The notes below the pieces were generated by a model. The model was not told the DNA's origin and did no database searches. It saw only the letters and a list, made by a program, of their open reading frames with translations. From Lactifluus volemus (Eukaryota > Basidiomycota > Agaricomycetes > Russulales > Russulaceae): a stretch of DNA of 64,000 nucleotides. The position numbers and the translations under genes are program-made. The stretch is from the NCBI GenBank assembly GCA_022376515.1, contig WTXI01000033.1:186001-250000 (forward strand). Reading direction: 5' to 3'. Of the stretch, positions 24,097 to 36,930 are shown in pieces. Each line of letters begins with the position of its first letter. The stretch's first letter is position 1.

Positions 24097-26806
24097 ATGT
24101 CCCAACCTACTAACCGAGTCGTCAACGTAGAGGACAATGCGAGGGAGAGAACTGACACAAGTACGTCACGGTCATCCCCAGGCCATTTTCTTTTCCTAAC
24201 TTCATTTTTCTCATGGCCCACAGACGGAGATACCAATGTCCCTCAATCAGCACAACGTCAACCATCACGGGATCAGTCCGACTTTTCCGATGGATCGGGT
24301 CCACTGTTCAACATGTACGTAGAGAGGGCCGAGAAAGAGGACAAGGATCTGGCCGATCGATGGCAGAAGGACGCAGAAGGTCTCCTTATCTTTGTTAGTC
24401 TTCATATCAGTCTCCGCACAGTGAGTGTAGTGATAATGAAATTCATAGACCGGATTATTCTCTGCTGCAGTTGCAGCATTGGGCGCGGTGTCCATCCAAG
24501 ACTTGAGGCCAAATCCACAGGATACCACCGCATTCTATATCGGAAAGATCTACGAGCTACTCGCTGACCCGAATATATCCCGTGCATCTATCCTTGCAAC
24601 TCCAGCTCAACCTCCCCCATTCTCTCCACCAACGTATGCAATCTGGGTCAACTCATTATGGTTCCTGAGCTTGGTCATCAGCCTTACATGTGCTCTTTTG
24701 GCGACATTGTTACAACAGTGGGCACGCCGGTATATCACAGTCACTCACCTACCACGATACAGTCCACACAACCGAGCACGGATCCGTGCATTTTTTTTGA
24801 TGGAGTGGAAAGGCTTCATCTTCCTCGGGCTGTCGAAACGTTGCCCACATTGCTACATCTTTCCCTATTCCTCTTCTTTTTCGGTCTCCTGATCTTCTTA
24901 TTCAACATCAATCACACTGCCTTCCGTGTCGTTGCTTGGTGGATCGGACTTTCGGGAGGACTATACGGATGTATCACGTTGATGCCGATCTTCTTTCACG
25001 ACAGCCCCTACTATGCACCTCTTTCTTTCACAGTTTGGTTCCTATATAATGGAATCCTTTATGGTATCTTCCATTTCTGGATCCCCTGCTACTTTCGTTT
25101 TTGTTCCTTCAACCCCCGAACCTGGTACCGCAGTTTGGACCTATTCAGTACCTATCGCGACCGGACCTTGTGGGGTATAGTGAAGACAGCTCAAGAAACT
25201 GCAACAAAATCGTCACAGAAAATCGACGGTCATATTTTGAACTGGATATTCGACTCTCTGGACGCAGACGGCGAAGTGGAAGAATTCTGCGAGGGCATCC
25301 CTGGCTTCTGTAGCTCAAAGTGGTCAACGAGCCTAAAGAAGTCCTTTATAAACCGGGTAGAATATCTTTGAACTTGGTTTTCCGGGGATTCCTGGGTCGT
25401 ACTTGCTCATCTAGTTTGCTCTCTGAGAGAGAGAAGAGAGGCGGATCATACTCTGCATGAAGGCCGTCGATGTACTTGACCTTCCGTTCCCAGGTTTAGG
25501 GTTATGTCGACATATTCGGAGGCACGGTCATGAATGAAATTTTTTCAATCTGTTCAAATGGGGCACTCACTCAGAAACCGATGCTGTAGCAGCGATCACC
25601 GAACCTCTTTCCTGCGCAATCGATGGTTGCGGGATCGTTGCAAGTGTACGAGAGCACGATGACCGTTGGAAGGACCTCGTAAGGATCACTTAACCATATC
25701 GGATGATGTTCTCCAGGACTACCTCGAATATGGTGACAGCGTGTTACTTGCCAACCTGATCTACTTCATCCGCCAGCACTTTCGCTACTATCAGAATATG
25801 GACGGCTCCATTCCCTACCCTGACCGTACGTGGAAATCATTTCCGAATTGACATTCGAAATACTCTTCCTGGATTGAGGCACGACTTCTGTGCCTTGTGG
25901 AACGAAATCACTCGAGAAGCGCACGATGATCCATCTTTTATCCTTTCTATTGTATTCTCCGACCCATTCGGCATGTTTATATCTCATTACATCAAGGCAC
26001 CGATTCTGCCCCGACAGCCTTCGATGCCGACACTGTTGATTTGACGTTCTCGTCGAGGCATCCTCGTACCCATTTGCAATATTCCTGATCATCATCCTAC
26101 CATCACTTCACCCTCTTCCCACAACCTCGAAGCCATTCTGAACTGCAACACTCCTACAGCTCCTGACGTAACCCAGATTATAGCCGCATACATCTCAAAG
26201 AACACACATCTCGGCACGATAACCATTCTCCACCATCAGTGAAGGACATGACGATCCCATTACTACACCCGACCTAGCCACCGCCATTGCGACAGAAACT
26301 CACACGATCCCCAATTACCTCGCCCACGGCCAACTCAGGGTCTCATCCTCGACCCGCCACCGTCACGGCAGCCTCGACAACACTTTTCCGTTATCCCCCA
26401 CCCTCCCATCTAGTAGTACCGTCGCTCCGCAGTACATCACACTGGAAGATTTTGATCTTGTCCCTGATTTGATTGTACCCGAGATTCCACCATCATCTTC
26501 GTCACCGTCAGTTCCCAGTGACACGCTTCCTGTGGACCCATTGACGTTTCCCATATCCCAAATTGACCAAATCATCTCTCGTCCGGGGTCCTTGAGGCAA
26601 AGCTCACTCTCAGCAATCCCTTCCATGACAGCTCCACGGCGGGAGACCTCCGTATCACAACCAGAGTTGGCACCGATTGATGCACGGTTCAATGCCGATG
26701 ACAATTCTCGGACTCGAGAGCTTTCTAGTATCGTGGACTCGGAGGCCTTGCAACAGCCAGACGAGCAAGCGTTGCCCGTCCGTGCATGGCCTTCGATCCT
26801 GTGTGA
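24097..26806 (+). pseudogene. DUF6535 membrane protein, unit 3 (multiple frameshifts)
   Basis: Exons 1 and 2 (24097-24160, 24224-24393) are intact; exon 3 starts at 24449. The first break is near 24793-24800, where a longer T run and loss of 'gca' replace tttttttgcagatgg. Further one-base losses follow (for example gagagagaagagagg at about 25435, ctctttcctgcg at about 25610, gtccgtgcatgg at about 26783). The stop corresponds to 26804-26806. The membrane region after the fourth span differs most from other units (IFHFWIPCYFRFCSF in place of VVDFWSFCYMRYSRI). Either a true pseudogene or a stretch of low consensus quality; nearly all changes are single-base deletions. Confidence 0.85.
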
Positions 26807-27688
26807 GCGTTGTCGACTCGCAAGTTGACGTGGATGTGATGACGGGATTGGATATTTGTAAGTTGATTTGTCTCTGAGAGCTTTATCAAAGTTCAATGTG
26901 ACTGCAGATGATGGTTGCGAATTCAGCTTGACCAAAATTGACATGCTATAAAGTAGGTAGTTCGGTATGTTACGAATATGATGTTTAGTTTGGGGCTCAA
27001 CCACGGCTGGTTCAATTTGCAACTCCTCACTAATACATCTGTATGATTCTCTATACTTTGTTGTCAGTTTCGTGCCTGCCGGCCTCGATGTATTCACGAG
27101 ATTGGGTAGACAATGCCCAAATGTATTGCACAAAGCTTTTTTCTTTACGCGGAACTCGTTCAAATATTGACGCTGGTCAGGAGGAGGTATTCCTGGCGAA
27201 GGCGATGTGGATTTCAATATAATGAGGAAAGACGAATCACCCAGTTCCCGAGCTCCCCGGTAGGAGGGTCGGATGACTCTGAGACGCCGGCGTGTTGGCT
27301 GGTGGTAGTCTGGTAGATAGATAATCAGCAAGTGATATCTGTATCGACACAGAAATGTACCTTACTCAGGCTACACTCTTTTAACATAATCACGCTGTAG
27401 TTCCTTCGGATCTTTGTTTTCATCAGAGAGCGAGGATATACATGCTACTAGTATGACGAACTTGACTGATCGGCAGAACACCCCCCAGGTAGCGGATCAA
27501 GAAGAGCGATAAAAAGTTGATGATGGAAATATCACTCGGCTCATCATTCGTTCTCGGATTCGAGGTGTCTGTCCGAGTCGGTACATTTCCCAACCTGAAA
27601 ACAGTAACCTCTCGTCCCCTGCCAAATGTAACTCGAATTTGACCAAGAATATACAAAATCGATAGAATCGACCCTTACTTCACCCACT
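26807..27688. other. Tail of unit 3, proximal part
   Basis: Counterpart of the possible ORF at 50336. It carries TAG at about 26953 and a one-base loss (catgctataaag), so it is not open here. No other gene is supported. Confidence 0.4.
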
Positions 27689-28093
27689 GTGCTCAATCAG
27701 ATGCGCACCAAGCTGACACCGCTGCCTCGAGCAGGAGCAAAAATGACTGGCCCTCGGGGCCATGCTGCCCTGGTGCGCTGGGCGATGAGAATATCTCAGG
27801 GTCGACTGTGCCATTACCCAACCATCCTTGATATCGATACTGCATCGGATCAGCTCTGGCGCACGAATCGCCGCAGGGATGTGCGTGACATCTCCTGTGA
27901 TGCTCGCATAGCGGAACGTCGACGCGGCCAGGAGCACAGTCGAGGACGTATCAGCGATTCAAGAGTGTCCCATTCGCTTGCTGAAAGTACAGAAATGTTG
28001 TTTTCCTTTTTTTTTTCTCCACAAGTTCAGTTTGAAAGAACAAAGAATGGCACACCAGGTGGAACTGCATATGACATGGCCCTCGCGCTGTGA
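27689..28093 (+). CDS. Hypothetical small ORF in unit tail, unit 3
   Basis: 134 codons with the same start and Arg-rich centre as the ORF at 16404; the C terminus differs because of a one-base change near 28066. No family is recognised. Low confidence for the reasons given for the unit 2 copy. Confidence 0.2.
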   Translation: MLNQMRTKLTPLPRAGAKMTGPRGHAALVRWAMRISQGRLCHYPTILDIDTASDQLWRTNRRRDVRDISCDARIAERRRGQEHSRGRISDSRVSHSLAESTEMLFSFFFSPQVQFERTKNGTPGGTAYDMALAL

Positions 28094-28425
28094 GATATCA
28101 TGAGTAGCGTGGAAATAGGGGAGACAGGGACAGCCTGAAAACACAAACTTGAGAAGGCTCTTGACGCGGAACGAACGTACGTCTAGGTTCCCGTCCACCC
28201 ATACCCATATCCGCAACACTACGTGGGGGTACCAATAGTCTGAATACACACTACCGTGGCGAACCACCGTCGTAGTCGATTTGCATCGTCCAATAGGTCC
28301 TCCGTGACAATGTGTCCGATTGTAGAGTAGTAGGTGTGGATGGCCCAAGCGCCATAGAACGAGGCACGCGCACGGGGACCGCTGGCTTGGTTGGCATCGA
28401 CGCCTTGGCCGGCCCTCGTTATGTT

Positions 28426-28462
28426 GCCGCTAGTCCCGTGTCACACCGGTCCAACTAGCGGC
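28426..28462. repeat. Border hairpin, unit 3
   Basis: gccgctagt (28426-28434) and actagcggc (28454-28462) are perfect 9-base inverted arms. This is the uninterrupted form of the site that carries the LINE in units 4 and 5; the LINE target ccctcgttatg lies directly to its left. Confidence 0.7.
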
Positions 28463-28607
28463 ATTGATTAGTAATACTTTCCCATCTCAAAGAGTCGCGC
28501 GTGTTGAGTCAAGTAAGCGTTGCGTTGAAGTAATTGCCACGTTATTCTGACCTGTTCATGAATGATTTCCATTGTTTTGCTACCTTTCCTCCTTGTCCCC
28601 ACATGGA

Positions 28608-30941
28608 GCCATATTCTACATGACTCTGGAGTCTGTCAGGATCTCAAACTGAGATAGTTATGAAGACAGCCAAGCAGCTCAAGCTTGAGGTTCACCCCTC
28701 ATGGTGGATGGACGCCTCCGAGTCGCTCATCAAGTTCCCTATTTATGGCCTTAGCAGCTGCAACTGTATTCCATCACAGGGACGACACCACCTGACCAAT
28801 GAAGCCAGCTGCATCAGCCTAGGCCGGAGGCTAATGCAGTCATCTTGACATCTCATCCATTAGCTTGTGCAGCTCCCGCGTTCACCAATTCATACATTCA
28901 TTTCCCGGATCTTCATGGAAGTGGCTATGGGCCTATGGCACTGTCACATATTCACAACACTACTACCAACCCTCAGATTCGCAACTGAATGTCCCAGCGT
29001 TCCTTGAAAGTGTGACGACGATGATGCGGGGTTTTCACCGATTTTGGTGAGCGCGCGTGGTAGAGGAAGCGTATGAGGTAGCGCGAGATGTAGAAAGGTG
29101 CCCTCTCAGTGTCTCCCATTTCTTTTTGCACCTCTGCTGAACTGCCTGAGCAAAATAGTGGAGATGGTGTGGCAACCCCAAACTTGAGGGGCAAGTGCAA
29201 GTCGACAGCAAATAAAAGTACTAACCCTCAAGACCCCCTTGGAAACCGCCCCGCATCCCAGCAGCACCTACTACAGAGCCTCCATACCTGATATGTGGTG
29301 TTGGCCCTCTGACAACTGTTAAAAGCAGCTCACCACCGGCCACCCCTGGGTGCTCGTCAGCAGGACAATCTCATTCGACTTTGGCCCTCGCATCGGCTTC
29401 GTGACGTTCGAACCACACTTGACCCATGCATGATAGGTTCCCCTGGGAGTAATATCCCGCCTGTCTGCACATGACCTATTTCATCACGAGAAGGAGTTCA
29501 TCCATCGGAGTTCATGAGAAAGCGGGATCGCCGGATGCAGACATCGGCCGCTGGGAGACGGTCGGCCGTGAGCGGGTTCTTACGTTTCTTTACGTTTCTG
29601 GAAAAAGGCAAGGTTTTGGGAAACGGTAAGGGCGCGTCCGTATTTGCAACAAGGGACTCTGCTCATGCTCCGGGACGAATCCATGGCCTGACCCCAAAAA
29701 TCATCATTTTTAATGTATGTTTGACCTCAGCGCTCACTGCAGCGGTGGGGGCATATCGCACTAAACGTCATCTCCATTAGTTGTTCGGGCCTCGCGTTTT
29801 CTGATCGTCAAGAGGGACAGCGTTATCGCACGGGTTCAGGGGCCGCCTCGAGAAGTAGATCATAAACTAAAAATTAGAAAGTCTACTGGCCAGTCCGGGT
29901 CCAAATGTCCAGCAGCTGTGCTCCAGCCGTCACTTCACGTCATTTTAGCTTTGAGGCCAGCCACTAGCGTGGCTTCACGTTATTGAGGAGAGTTACGTTT
30001 CAAGCAGGTCAGGCCCACAGGACGTCGGGTGACGTAGTGCGAAAGCCCGTGATATGGCAGCGGCAGCGAGGTGGGCACCTCGGCAGTAGCAGACGTAGAG
30101 GTGACGAGGGCAAGCGAATGTGGGCCAGGCAACACGGAGGACGGGAGGGCAGAGAGGATTCAGAGCCGGATCCAGTGCAGGCTCTAGACAGATGAAACGC
30201 CTGCCAGTGTGAACGAGGTGGACTGCACACTAGCGAAATGGAAGGCGCGTTCACAGGAGGTCTCAGCTAAGATACGCTGGTCACCAAAAAAGGAAGCGGG
30301 ATTGGCGTCGGATCAGCACGCTACAAGCCCTACTGTACAATTAGCTACAGTACTACTGACATGTCTGCACCTACAGTAGTGAATTCAAATACATTCCAAA
30401 TGGGTACAACGGTAACTTGAATATCTTCAAGTTATTAATAATTATAAATTTCGTGCCTTTCAATTTTTCGTACTAAATTTGAACGTCCATGGACCCACTC
30501 GCTCTGTAATTCATAGGGACTCAGAAATGAAAAAAGGTCGAGAGAAATCAAATTATTTCGAGAGAACTTACTCACGGCTGACCACCGGGTGGCGTCCGAG
30601 TCCGAGTTCTAGATAGTATGTTACGTAATATGATGTTGTGCGTCCCTAACTCGGCCATCTCGCGATCGCATCAGTTCATAGCCTTAGCGCGCTCAGAGAT
30701 ATCATCCCTTGCTCAAAGGGTATACAACTTATAATACCCAATAATATCCCGTGCACCAGAGTCTGTCACCGATCCTCGATCATTCCTCGCATTTATGGCT
30801 CAGCCTGAGGCTGTTTACGCAGTCGTCTACCTATCGGGTATTTCGGATGTACAATCCGCTGGCAGATCCACTTCACATTTCTGCGCATTACCAGACACAG
30901 TGGATGCTTAATCAAATTTCTTCTAAGCCCCAGCATCTCGC
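28608..30941. other. Unit 4 leader, no convincing gene
   Basis: Same conserved leader as the other units. The many one-base deletions here destroy most of the short ORFs present in other units, which argues that those ORFs are not under protein-level constraint, unless the deletions are sequencing errors. Confidence 0.5.
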
Positions 30942-30950
30942 TATAAATAT
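30942..30950 (+). promoter_or_regulatory. TATA box of cupredoxin gene, unit 4
   Basis: TATAAATAT at the conserved position upstream of the ATG at 31044. Confidence 0.7.
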
Positions 30951-31043
30951 CCTCTGGTCAACAGATGCTAGCTGTACGAACTGAATCCCCTTCTCCTATT
31001 CTAAAGTCCAGTTGTCTTTTGTCTTTTCATCTTTTTTACAAAC

Positions 31044-31916
31044 ATGTTTTTCCGTTCTCTGGCCTTTCTCAGCACCGTCGCTGCTCTCTTCTCCTCAAAC
31101 CTTGCCGTTTCCGCTTACCCCACTACCAGTGGTAAAGTATGGCATGTCACCGTTGGCAACGCCACTGGTGGGACCATCTTCAACCCTAATTACATTGTTA
31201 GCAAATGTCTCCACTTCACTCACACCTACTCGCTCTGATCATATCTTGTCCAGAATGCGTCACCCGGAGATAGGGTCGAGTTCACTTTCAATCCCAAGAA
31301 CCACTCCGTAACCCAATCCTCATTTGCGAATCCATGCACCCACCTCAACAATGGATTCGATGCTGGCTTGTACGTTCACCCCTTCCCAGACATTCTCGGA
31401 TCTCGTTGTATATTGACGGGATCTGCATAGCCACCCCGTAGCTAATGCCTCCTCCTGGGATCTCCCGACATTCTCGATCACCGTGAACGACGTACGAATC
31501 CACTTACTTTCTTTCAGGTCTCTCCATGACTAATTTTATCGGATTGATACTACTAGACTCAACCTGTCTGGGTTTATTGTCGGCAAGCGGAGAACACGGC
31601 TGGGAGCCACTGCGGCAAGGGAATGGTGTTCGGGCTGAATCCTGGAGCAGAAGGGTCAAATAACTCGTTCTCACTCTTCCAGCAGGCTGCATTGAAAATT
31701 GGACAGCAGTTGGTCGCGTCCGCCTCTTCGGCCAGCGTAGCATCGACTGCCAGCGCTACACATACGACAACTCAGGCTGCTGCAAGCTCAAGCAAGAGCT
31801 GGAGTGACCATTACGATAGCTGGAACCACGACGACGACGACGACGACGACGACAGCTGGAGCTATGATGACGATGATAGCTACGACAACGACTACAAGTG
31901 GAAGAGGGATTATTGA
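31044..31916 (+). CDS. Secreted serine-rich cupredoxin, unit 4 (intact)
   Basis: Exons 31044-31196, 31254-31369, 31431-31491 and 31557-31916 give 229 codons, the longest of the set. The extra length is a run of eight Asp codons (from 31832) in the acidic tail, against three in unit 2, produced by expansion of gac triplets. Signal peptide and copper ligands are unchanged. Confidence 0.87.
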
Positions 31917-32584
31917 ACGTCTCAAGGTTCCGTTCCTTTCTTTAGGAATTGGAATTGTTTTCGGTTTCATGCCATGACACAAACAGTTTATTTATACGGG
32001 TCTTAATCATACTTCAGGACATTTACTTCAGGACATTTATTTATTCATGAGGCTCAACCTTGAGTTGAGCCTGATCATAATTAACATTAATGGACATTTT
32101 TACGACTTTACGACGTACTATTAGCCATTATAATAATGAGGAAACATTTTATTACATGTTGTCAGCAGAGTGCTCCGACCGATGCATCCCTAAGCATGTA
32201 AAGGAGGCTGGTGCCAAAAACCAAAACCGGAAAAATGAACATTGTCAGGTTTCTTGTGTTCCACGTAAGCTCTAGTACTCTAATGAGGTGTTGAAATTAG
32301 CATCTCCGCTGCCGAATTGGTGATCAAGTTAGGTCATCTGTCATGGTGCTTGTGCAGTGGATGGCTGTGACACATGAGGACATGACAGTCGAGTTTAAGA
32401 GAGCCAATAAACTGAGCATCAAGTCCCACGCTGGGTCCCTTCCGCCCATCTCACCGACTTCACCCGTTTCGCATCGGGCCGATTCCGGCGACTCGGAAAT
32501 GGTCGCAGGAATGAAACCACGTGACTCTCTAGGGATCGCGTGCGCCGGCGACGCCATCATCTAACTCTAGCCTTTAATATGGCA

Positions 32585-35320
32585 ATGTCCCAACCTACTA
32601 ACCGAGCCGTCGAAGTAGAGGACAATGCGAGGGAGAGAGTAGAGACAAGTACGTCACGGCCATCCCCAGGCCATTTTCTTTTCCTAACTTCATTTTTCTC
32701 ATGGCCCACAGACGGAGATCCCAATGTCCCTCAATCAGCACAACGTCAACCATCACAGGATCAGTCCAACTTTTCCGATGGATCGGGTCCACTTTTCAAC
32801 ATGTACGTGGAAAGGGCAGAGAAGGAGGACAAGGATCTGGCCGATCGATGGCAGAAGGATGCAGACGGTATCCTTATCTTTGTTAGTATTCATATCAGTC
32901 TCCACACAGTGAGCGTAGTGATAATGAAATTCATAGACCGGATTATTCTCTGCTGCAGTTGCAGCATTGGGCGCGGTGTCCATCCAAGACTTGAGGCCAA
33001 ATCCACAGAATACCACCGCATTCTATGTCGGACAGATCTACCAGCTACTCGCTGACCCAAACATATCCCGTGCATCCATCCTTTCCACCCCAGCTCAACC
33101 GCCCCCATTCTCTCCACCAACATATGCAATCTGGGTCAACTCACTTTGGTTCCTGAGCTTGGTCATCGGTCTTACATGTGCTCTTTTGGCGACATTGTTA
33201 CAACAGTGGGCACGCCGGTATATCACAGTCACTCACCTACCACGGTACAGTCCACACAATCGAGCACGGATCCGTGCATTTTTTGCAGATGGGGTGGAAA
33301 GACTTCATCTCCCTGGGGCGGTCGAAACATTGCCGACATTGCTACATCTTTCCCTATTCCTCTTCTTTTTCGGTCTCCTGATCTTCTTATTCAACATCAA
33401 TCACACTGCCTTCCGTGTCGTTGCTTGGTGGATCGGACTTTCTGGAGGACTATACGGATGTATCACGTTGATGCCAATCTTCTGTCACGACAGCCCGTAT
33501 TATGCACCTCTTTCTTCGACAGCTTGGTTCCTATATAATGGAATTCTTTATGGTGTCGTCGATTTCTGGTATATCTGCTACTCCCTTATTTCAAGTTATC
33601 GTTATTTCAGCCCCACAACCCGGTACCGCATTTTGAACCTGTTCAGAACCTATCGCAACCGGACCCTGTGGGGTATAGTGGAGACAGCTCAAGAAACCGC
33701 AAGGAAATCATCAACGAAAATCGACGAACATATTTTGAAATGGATATTCGACTCTCTGGACGAAGACCGCGAAATGGAACAGTTCTGCGAGGGCATCCCT
33801 GGCTTCTGTAGCTCAAGAGTGGTCAATGAGCCTAAAGATGTCCTTACTAAACTGGACGTGATGGCTTTGAACTCGGTTTTCCGTGGGTTCCTGGGTCGTA
33901 CTTGCTCATCTAGTTTGCTCTCTGAGAGAGAGAAAGAGAGGCGGATCATACTCTGCATGAAGGCCGTCGATGTACTTGACCTTCCATTCCCAAGTTTCGG
34001 GGTTTTTGTTCCCACTTCGAACGAAGAGGACATGGATAAAGTGTTTCAGTTTGTTCAAATGGGGCACTCACTCAGAAGCCGATGCTGTAGCAGCGATGAC
34101 AAAACCTCTTTCCCTGCGCAATCGATGGTTGCTAGGATCGTTGCAAGTGTACCAGAGCGCGATGACCGTTGGAAGGCCCTCGTTAAGGCTCACTTAACCA
34201 TATCGGATGATGTTCTCCAGGACTACCTCGCACATGGTGACAGCGTGTTACTTGCCAACCTGATCTACTTCATCCGCCAGCTCTTTCGCTTCTACTATCT
34301 AAACATAGGATCAGCTTCATCCCCGACCGCGACCCTATTGTGGAAATGATTTCCAAATTCGACATTCGAAATACCCTTCCTGGATTGAGGCACGACTTCT
34401 GTGCCTTGTGGAACGAAATCACTCGAGAAGCGCACGATCATCAGTCTTCTATCCTTTCTTATGTATTCTCCGGCCCATTCGGCTGTTTATATCTCATTAC
34501 ATCAAGGCACCGATTCTGCCCCGACAGCCTTCGATGCCGACACTGTTGATTTGACATTCTCCGAGTCATCCTCGTACCCATTGTGCAATATCCTGATCAT
34601 CATCCTACCATCACTTCACCCTCTTCCCACCACCTCGAAGCCATTCTGAACTCCAACACTCCTACAGCTCCTGACGTAACTCCAGATTATAGCCGCATAC
34701 ATCTCAAAGAACACACATCTCGGCACGATAACCATTCTCCACCAGTCAGTGAAGGACATGACGATCCCATTACTACACCCGACCTAGCCACCGCCATTGC
34801 CACAGAAACTCACCCCGATTCCCCAATCATCTCACCCATGGCCAACTCAGAGTCTCATCCTCGACCCGCCACCGTCACGGCAGCCTCGACAACACATTCT
34901 CCGTTATCCCCCACCCTCCCATCTAGTAGTACCGTCGCTCCGCAGTACAACACACTGGAAGATTTTGATCTTCTCCCTGATTTGATCATACCCGAGATTC
35001 CACCATCATCTTCGTCACCGTCAGTTCCCAGTGACACGCTTCCTGTGGACCCATTGACGTTTCCCATATCTCAAATTGACCAAATCATCTCTCGTCCGGG
35101 ATCCTTGAGGCAAAGTTCACTCTCAGCAATCCCTTCCATGACAGCTCCACGGTGGGAGACCTCCGTATCACAACCAGAGTTGGCACCGATTGATGCGCGG
35201 TTCAATGCCGATGACAATTCTCGGACTCGAGAGCTTTCTAGTATCGTGGACTCGGAGGCCTTGCAACAGCCAGACGAGCAAGCGTTGCCCGTCCGTGACA
35301 TGGCCTTCGATCCTGTGTGA
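32585..35320 (+). pseudogene. DUF6535 membrane protein, unit 4 (late frameshifts)
   Basis: Exons 32585-32648, 32712-32881 and 32937-35320. The frame is open through all membrane segments and the first half of the soluble region up to about 34306. There 'aaacataggatcagc' replaces the longer sequence of other units, with further one-base losses at about 34465, 34481 and 34590 before the C-terminal Ser/Pro/Thr region resumes open to the stop at 35318. A truncated product of about 540 residues is possible if the breaks are real. Confidence 0.85.
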
Positions 35321-36930
35321 GCGTTGTCGACTCGCAAGTTGACGTGGATGTGATGATGGGACTGGATATTTGTAAGCTGATTTGTCTCTGAGAGCTTTAT
35401 CAAAGTTCAATGTGACTGCAGATGATGGTTGCGAATTCAGCTTGACCAAAATTGACATGCCTATAAAGTATGTAGTTCGGTATGTTACGAATATGATGTT
35501 TAGTTTGAGGCTCAACCACGGCTGGTTCAATTTGCAACTCCTCACTAATACATCTGTAAGATTCTCTATACTTTGCTGTCAGTTTCGTGCCTGCCGGCCT
35601 CGATGTATTCACGAGATTGGGTAGACAATGCCCAAATGTATTGCACAAAGTTTTTTTCTTTACACGGAACTCATTCAAATATTGACGCTGGTCAGGAGGA
35701 GGTATCCCTGGCGAAGGCGATGGTGGATTTCAATATAACGAGGAAAGACGATCACCCAGTTCCCGAGCTCCCCGGTAGGAGGGTCGGATGACTCTGAGAC
35801 GCCGGCGTGTTGGCTGGTGGTAGTCTGGTAGATAGATAATCAGCAAGTGATATCTGTATCGACACAGAAATGTACCTTACTCAGGCTACACTCTTTTAAA
35901 ATAATCACGCTGTAGTTCCTTCGGATCTTTGTTTTCATCAGAGAGCGAGGATATACATGCACTAGTATGACGAACTTGACTGATCGGCAGAACACCCCCC
36001 AGGTAGCGGTCCAAGAGAGCGATAAGAAAGTTGATGATAGAAATATCACTCGGCTCATCATTCGTTCTCGGATTCGAGGTGTCTGTCCGAGTCGGTACTC
36101 AGTTTCCCAACCTGAAAACAGTAACCTCTCGTCCCCTGCCAAATGTAACTCAAATTTGACCAAGAATATACAAAATCGATAGAATCGACCCTTACTTCAC
36201 CCACTGTGGCTCAATCAGATGCGCACCAAGCTGACACCGCTGCCTCGAGCAGGAGCAAAAATGACTGGCCCTCGGAGCCATGCTGCCCTGGTGCGCTGGG
36301 CGATGAGAATATCTCAGGGTCGACTGTGCCATTACCCAACCATCCTTGATATCGATACTGCATCGGATCAGCTCCGGCGCACGAATCGCCGCAGGGATGT
36401 GCGTGACGTCTCCTTGATGCTCGCATAGCGGAACGTCGACGCGGCCAGGAGCGCAGTCGAGGACGTATCATCGATTCAAAAGTGTCCCATTCGCTTGTTG
36501 AAAGTACAGAAACGTTGTTTCCGTTTTTCTTTTCCCACAGTTCAGTTTGAAAGAACAAAGAATGGCACACGGCAGGTGGAACTTCCATGACATGGCCTCG
36601 CGCTGTAGATCATCATGAGTGGCGTGGAAATAGGGGAGACAGGGACAGCCTGAAATCACAAACTTGAGAAGGTCTCTGGACGCGGAATGAACGTACGGCT
36701 AGGTTCCCGTCCACCCATACCCATATCCGCAACCCTACGTGAGGTACCAATAGTCTGACTACACAGTACCGTGGCGAACCACGGTCGTAGTCGATTTGCA
36801 TCGTCCAATAGGTCCTCCGTGACAATGTGTCCGATTGTAGAGTAGTAGTGTGGATGGCCCAAGCGCCATAGAACGAGGCACGCGCACGGGGACCGCTGGC
36901 TTGGTTGGCATCGACCGGCCCCTCGTTATG
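35321..36930. other. Tail of unit 4
   Basis: Contains damaged counterparts of the two weak ORFs seen in unit 5 (a one-base loss at about 35750, and a tctccttgatg deletion near 36413). A 71-codon ORF at 35967-36182 is open only in this unit because of the local C-run length. From about 36470 onward the sequence is nearly identical to 51473 onward, marking the start of the 15-kb duplicated block. Confidence 0.45.

Larger units (their letters stand above)
18346..28607 (+). repeat. Tandem array unit 3
   Basis: The third repeat unit, about 8.5 kb without its hAT insertion (18436-20202). Its cupredoxin gene is open, while its DUF6535 gene has many one-base deletions between about 24.8 and 26.8 kb. 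Confidence 0.93.
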
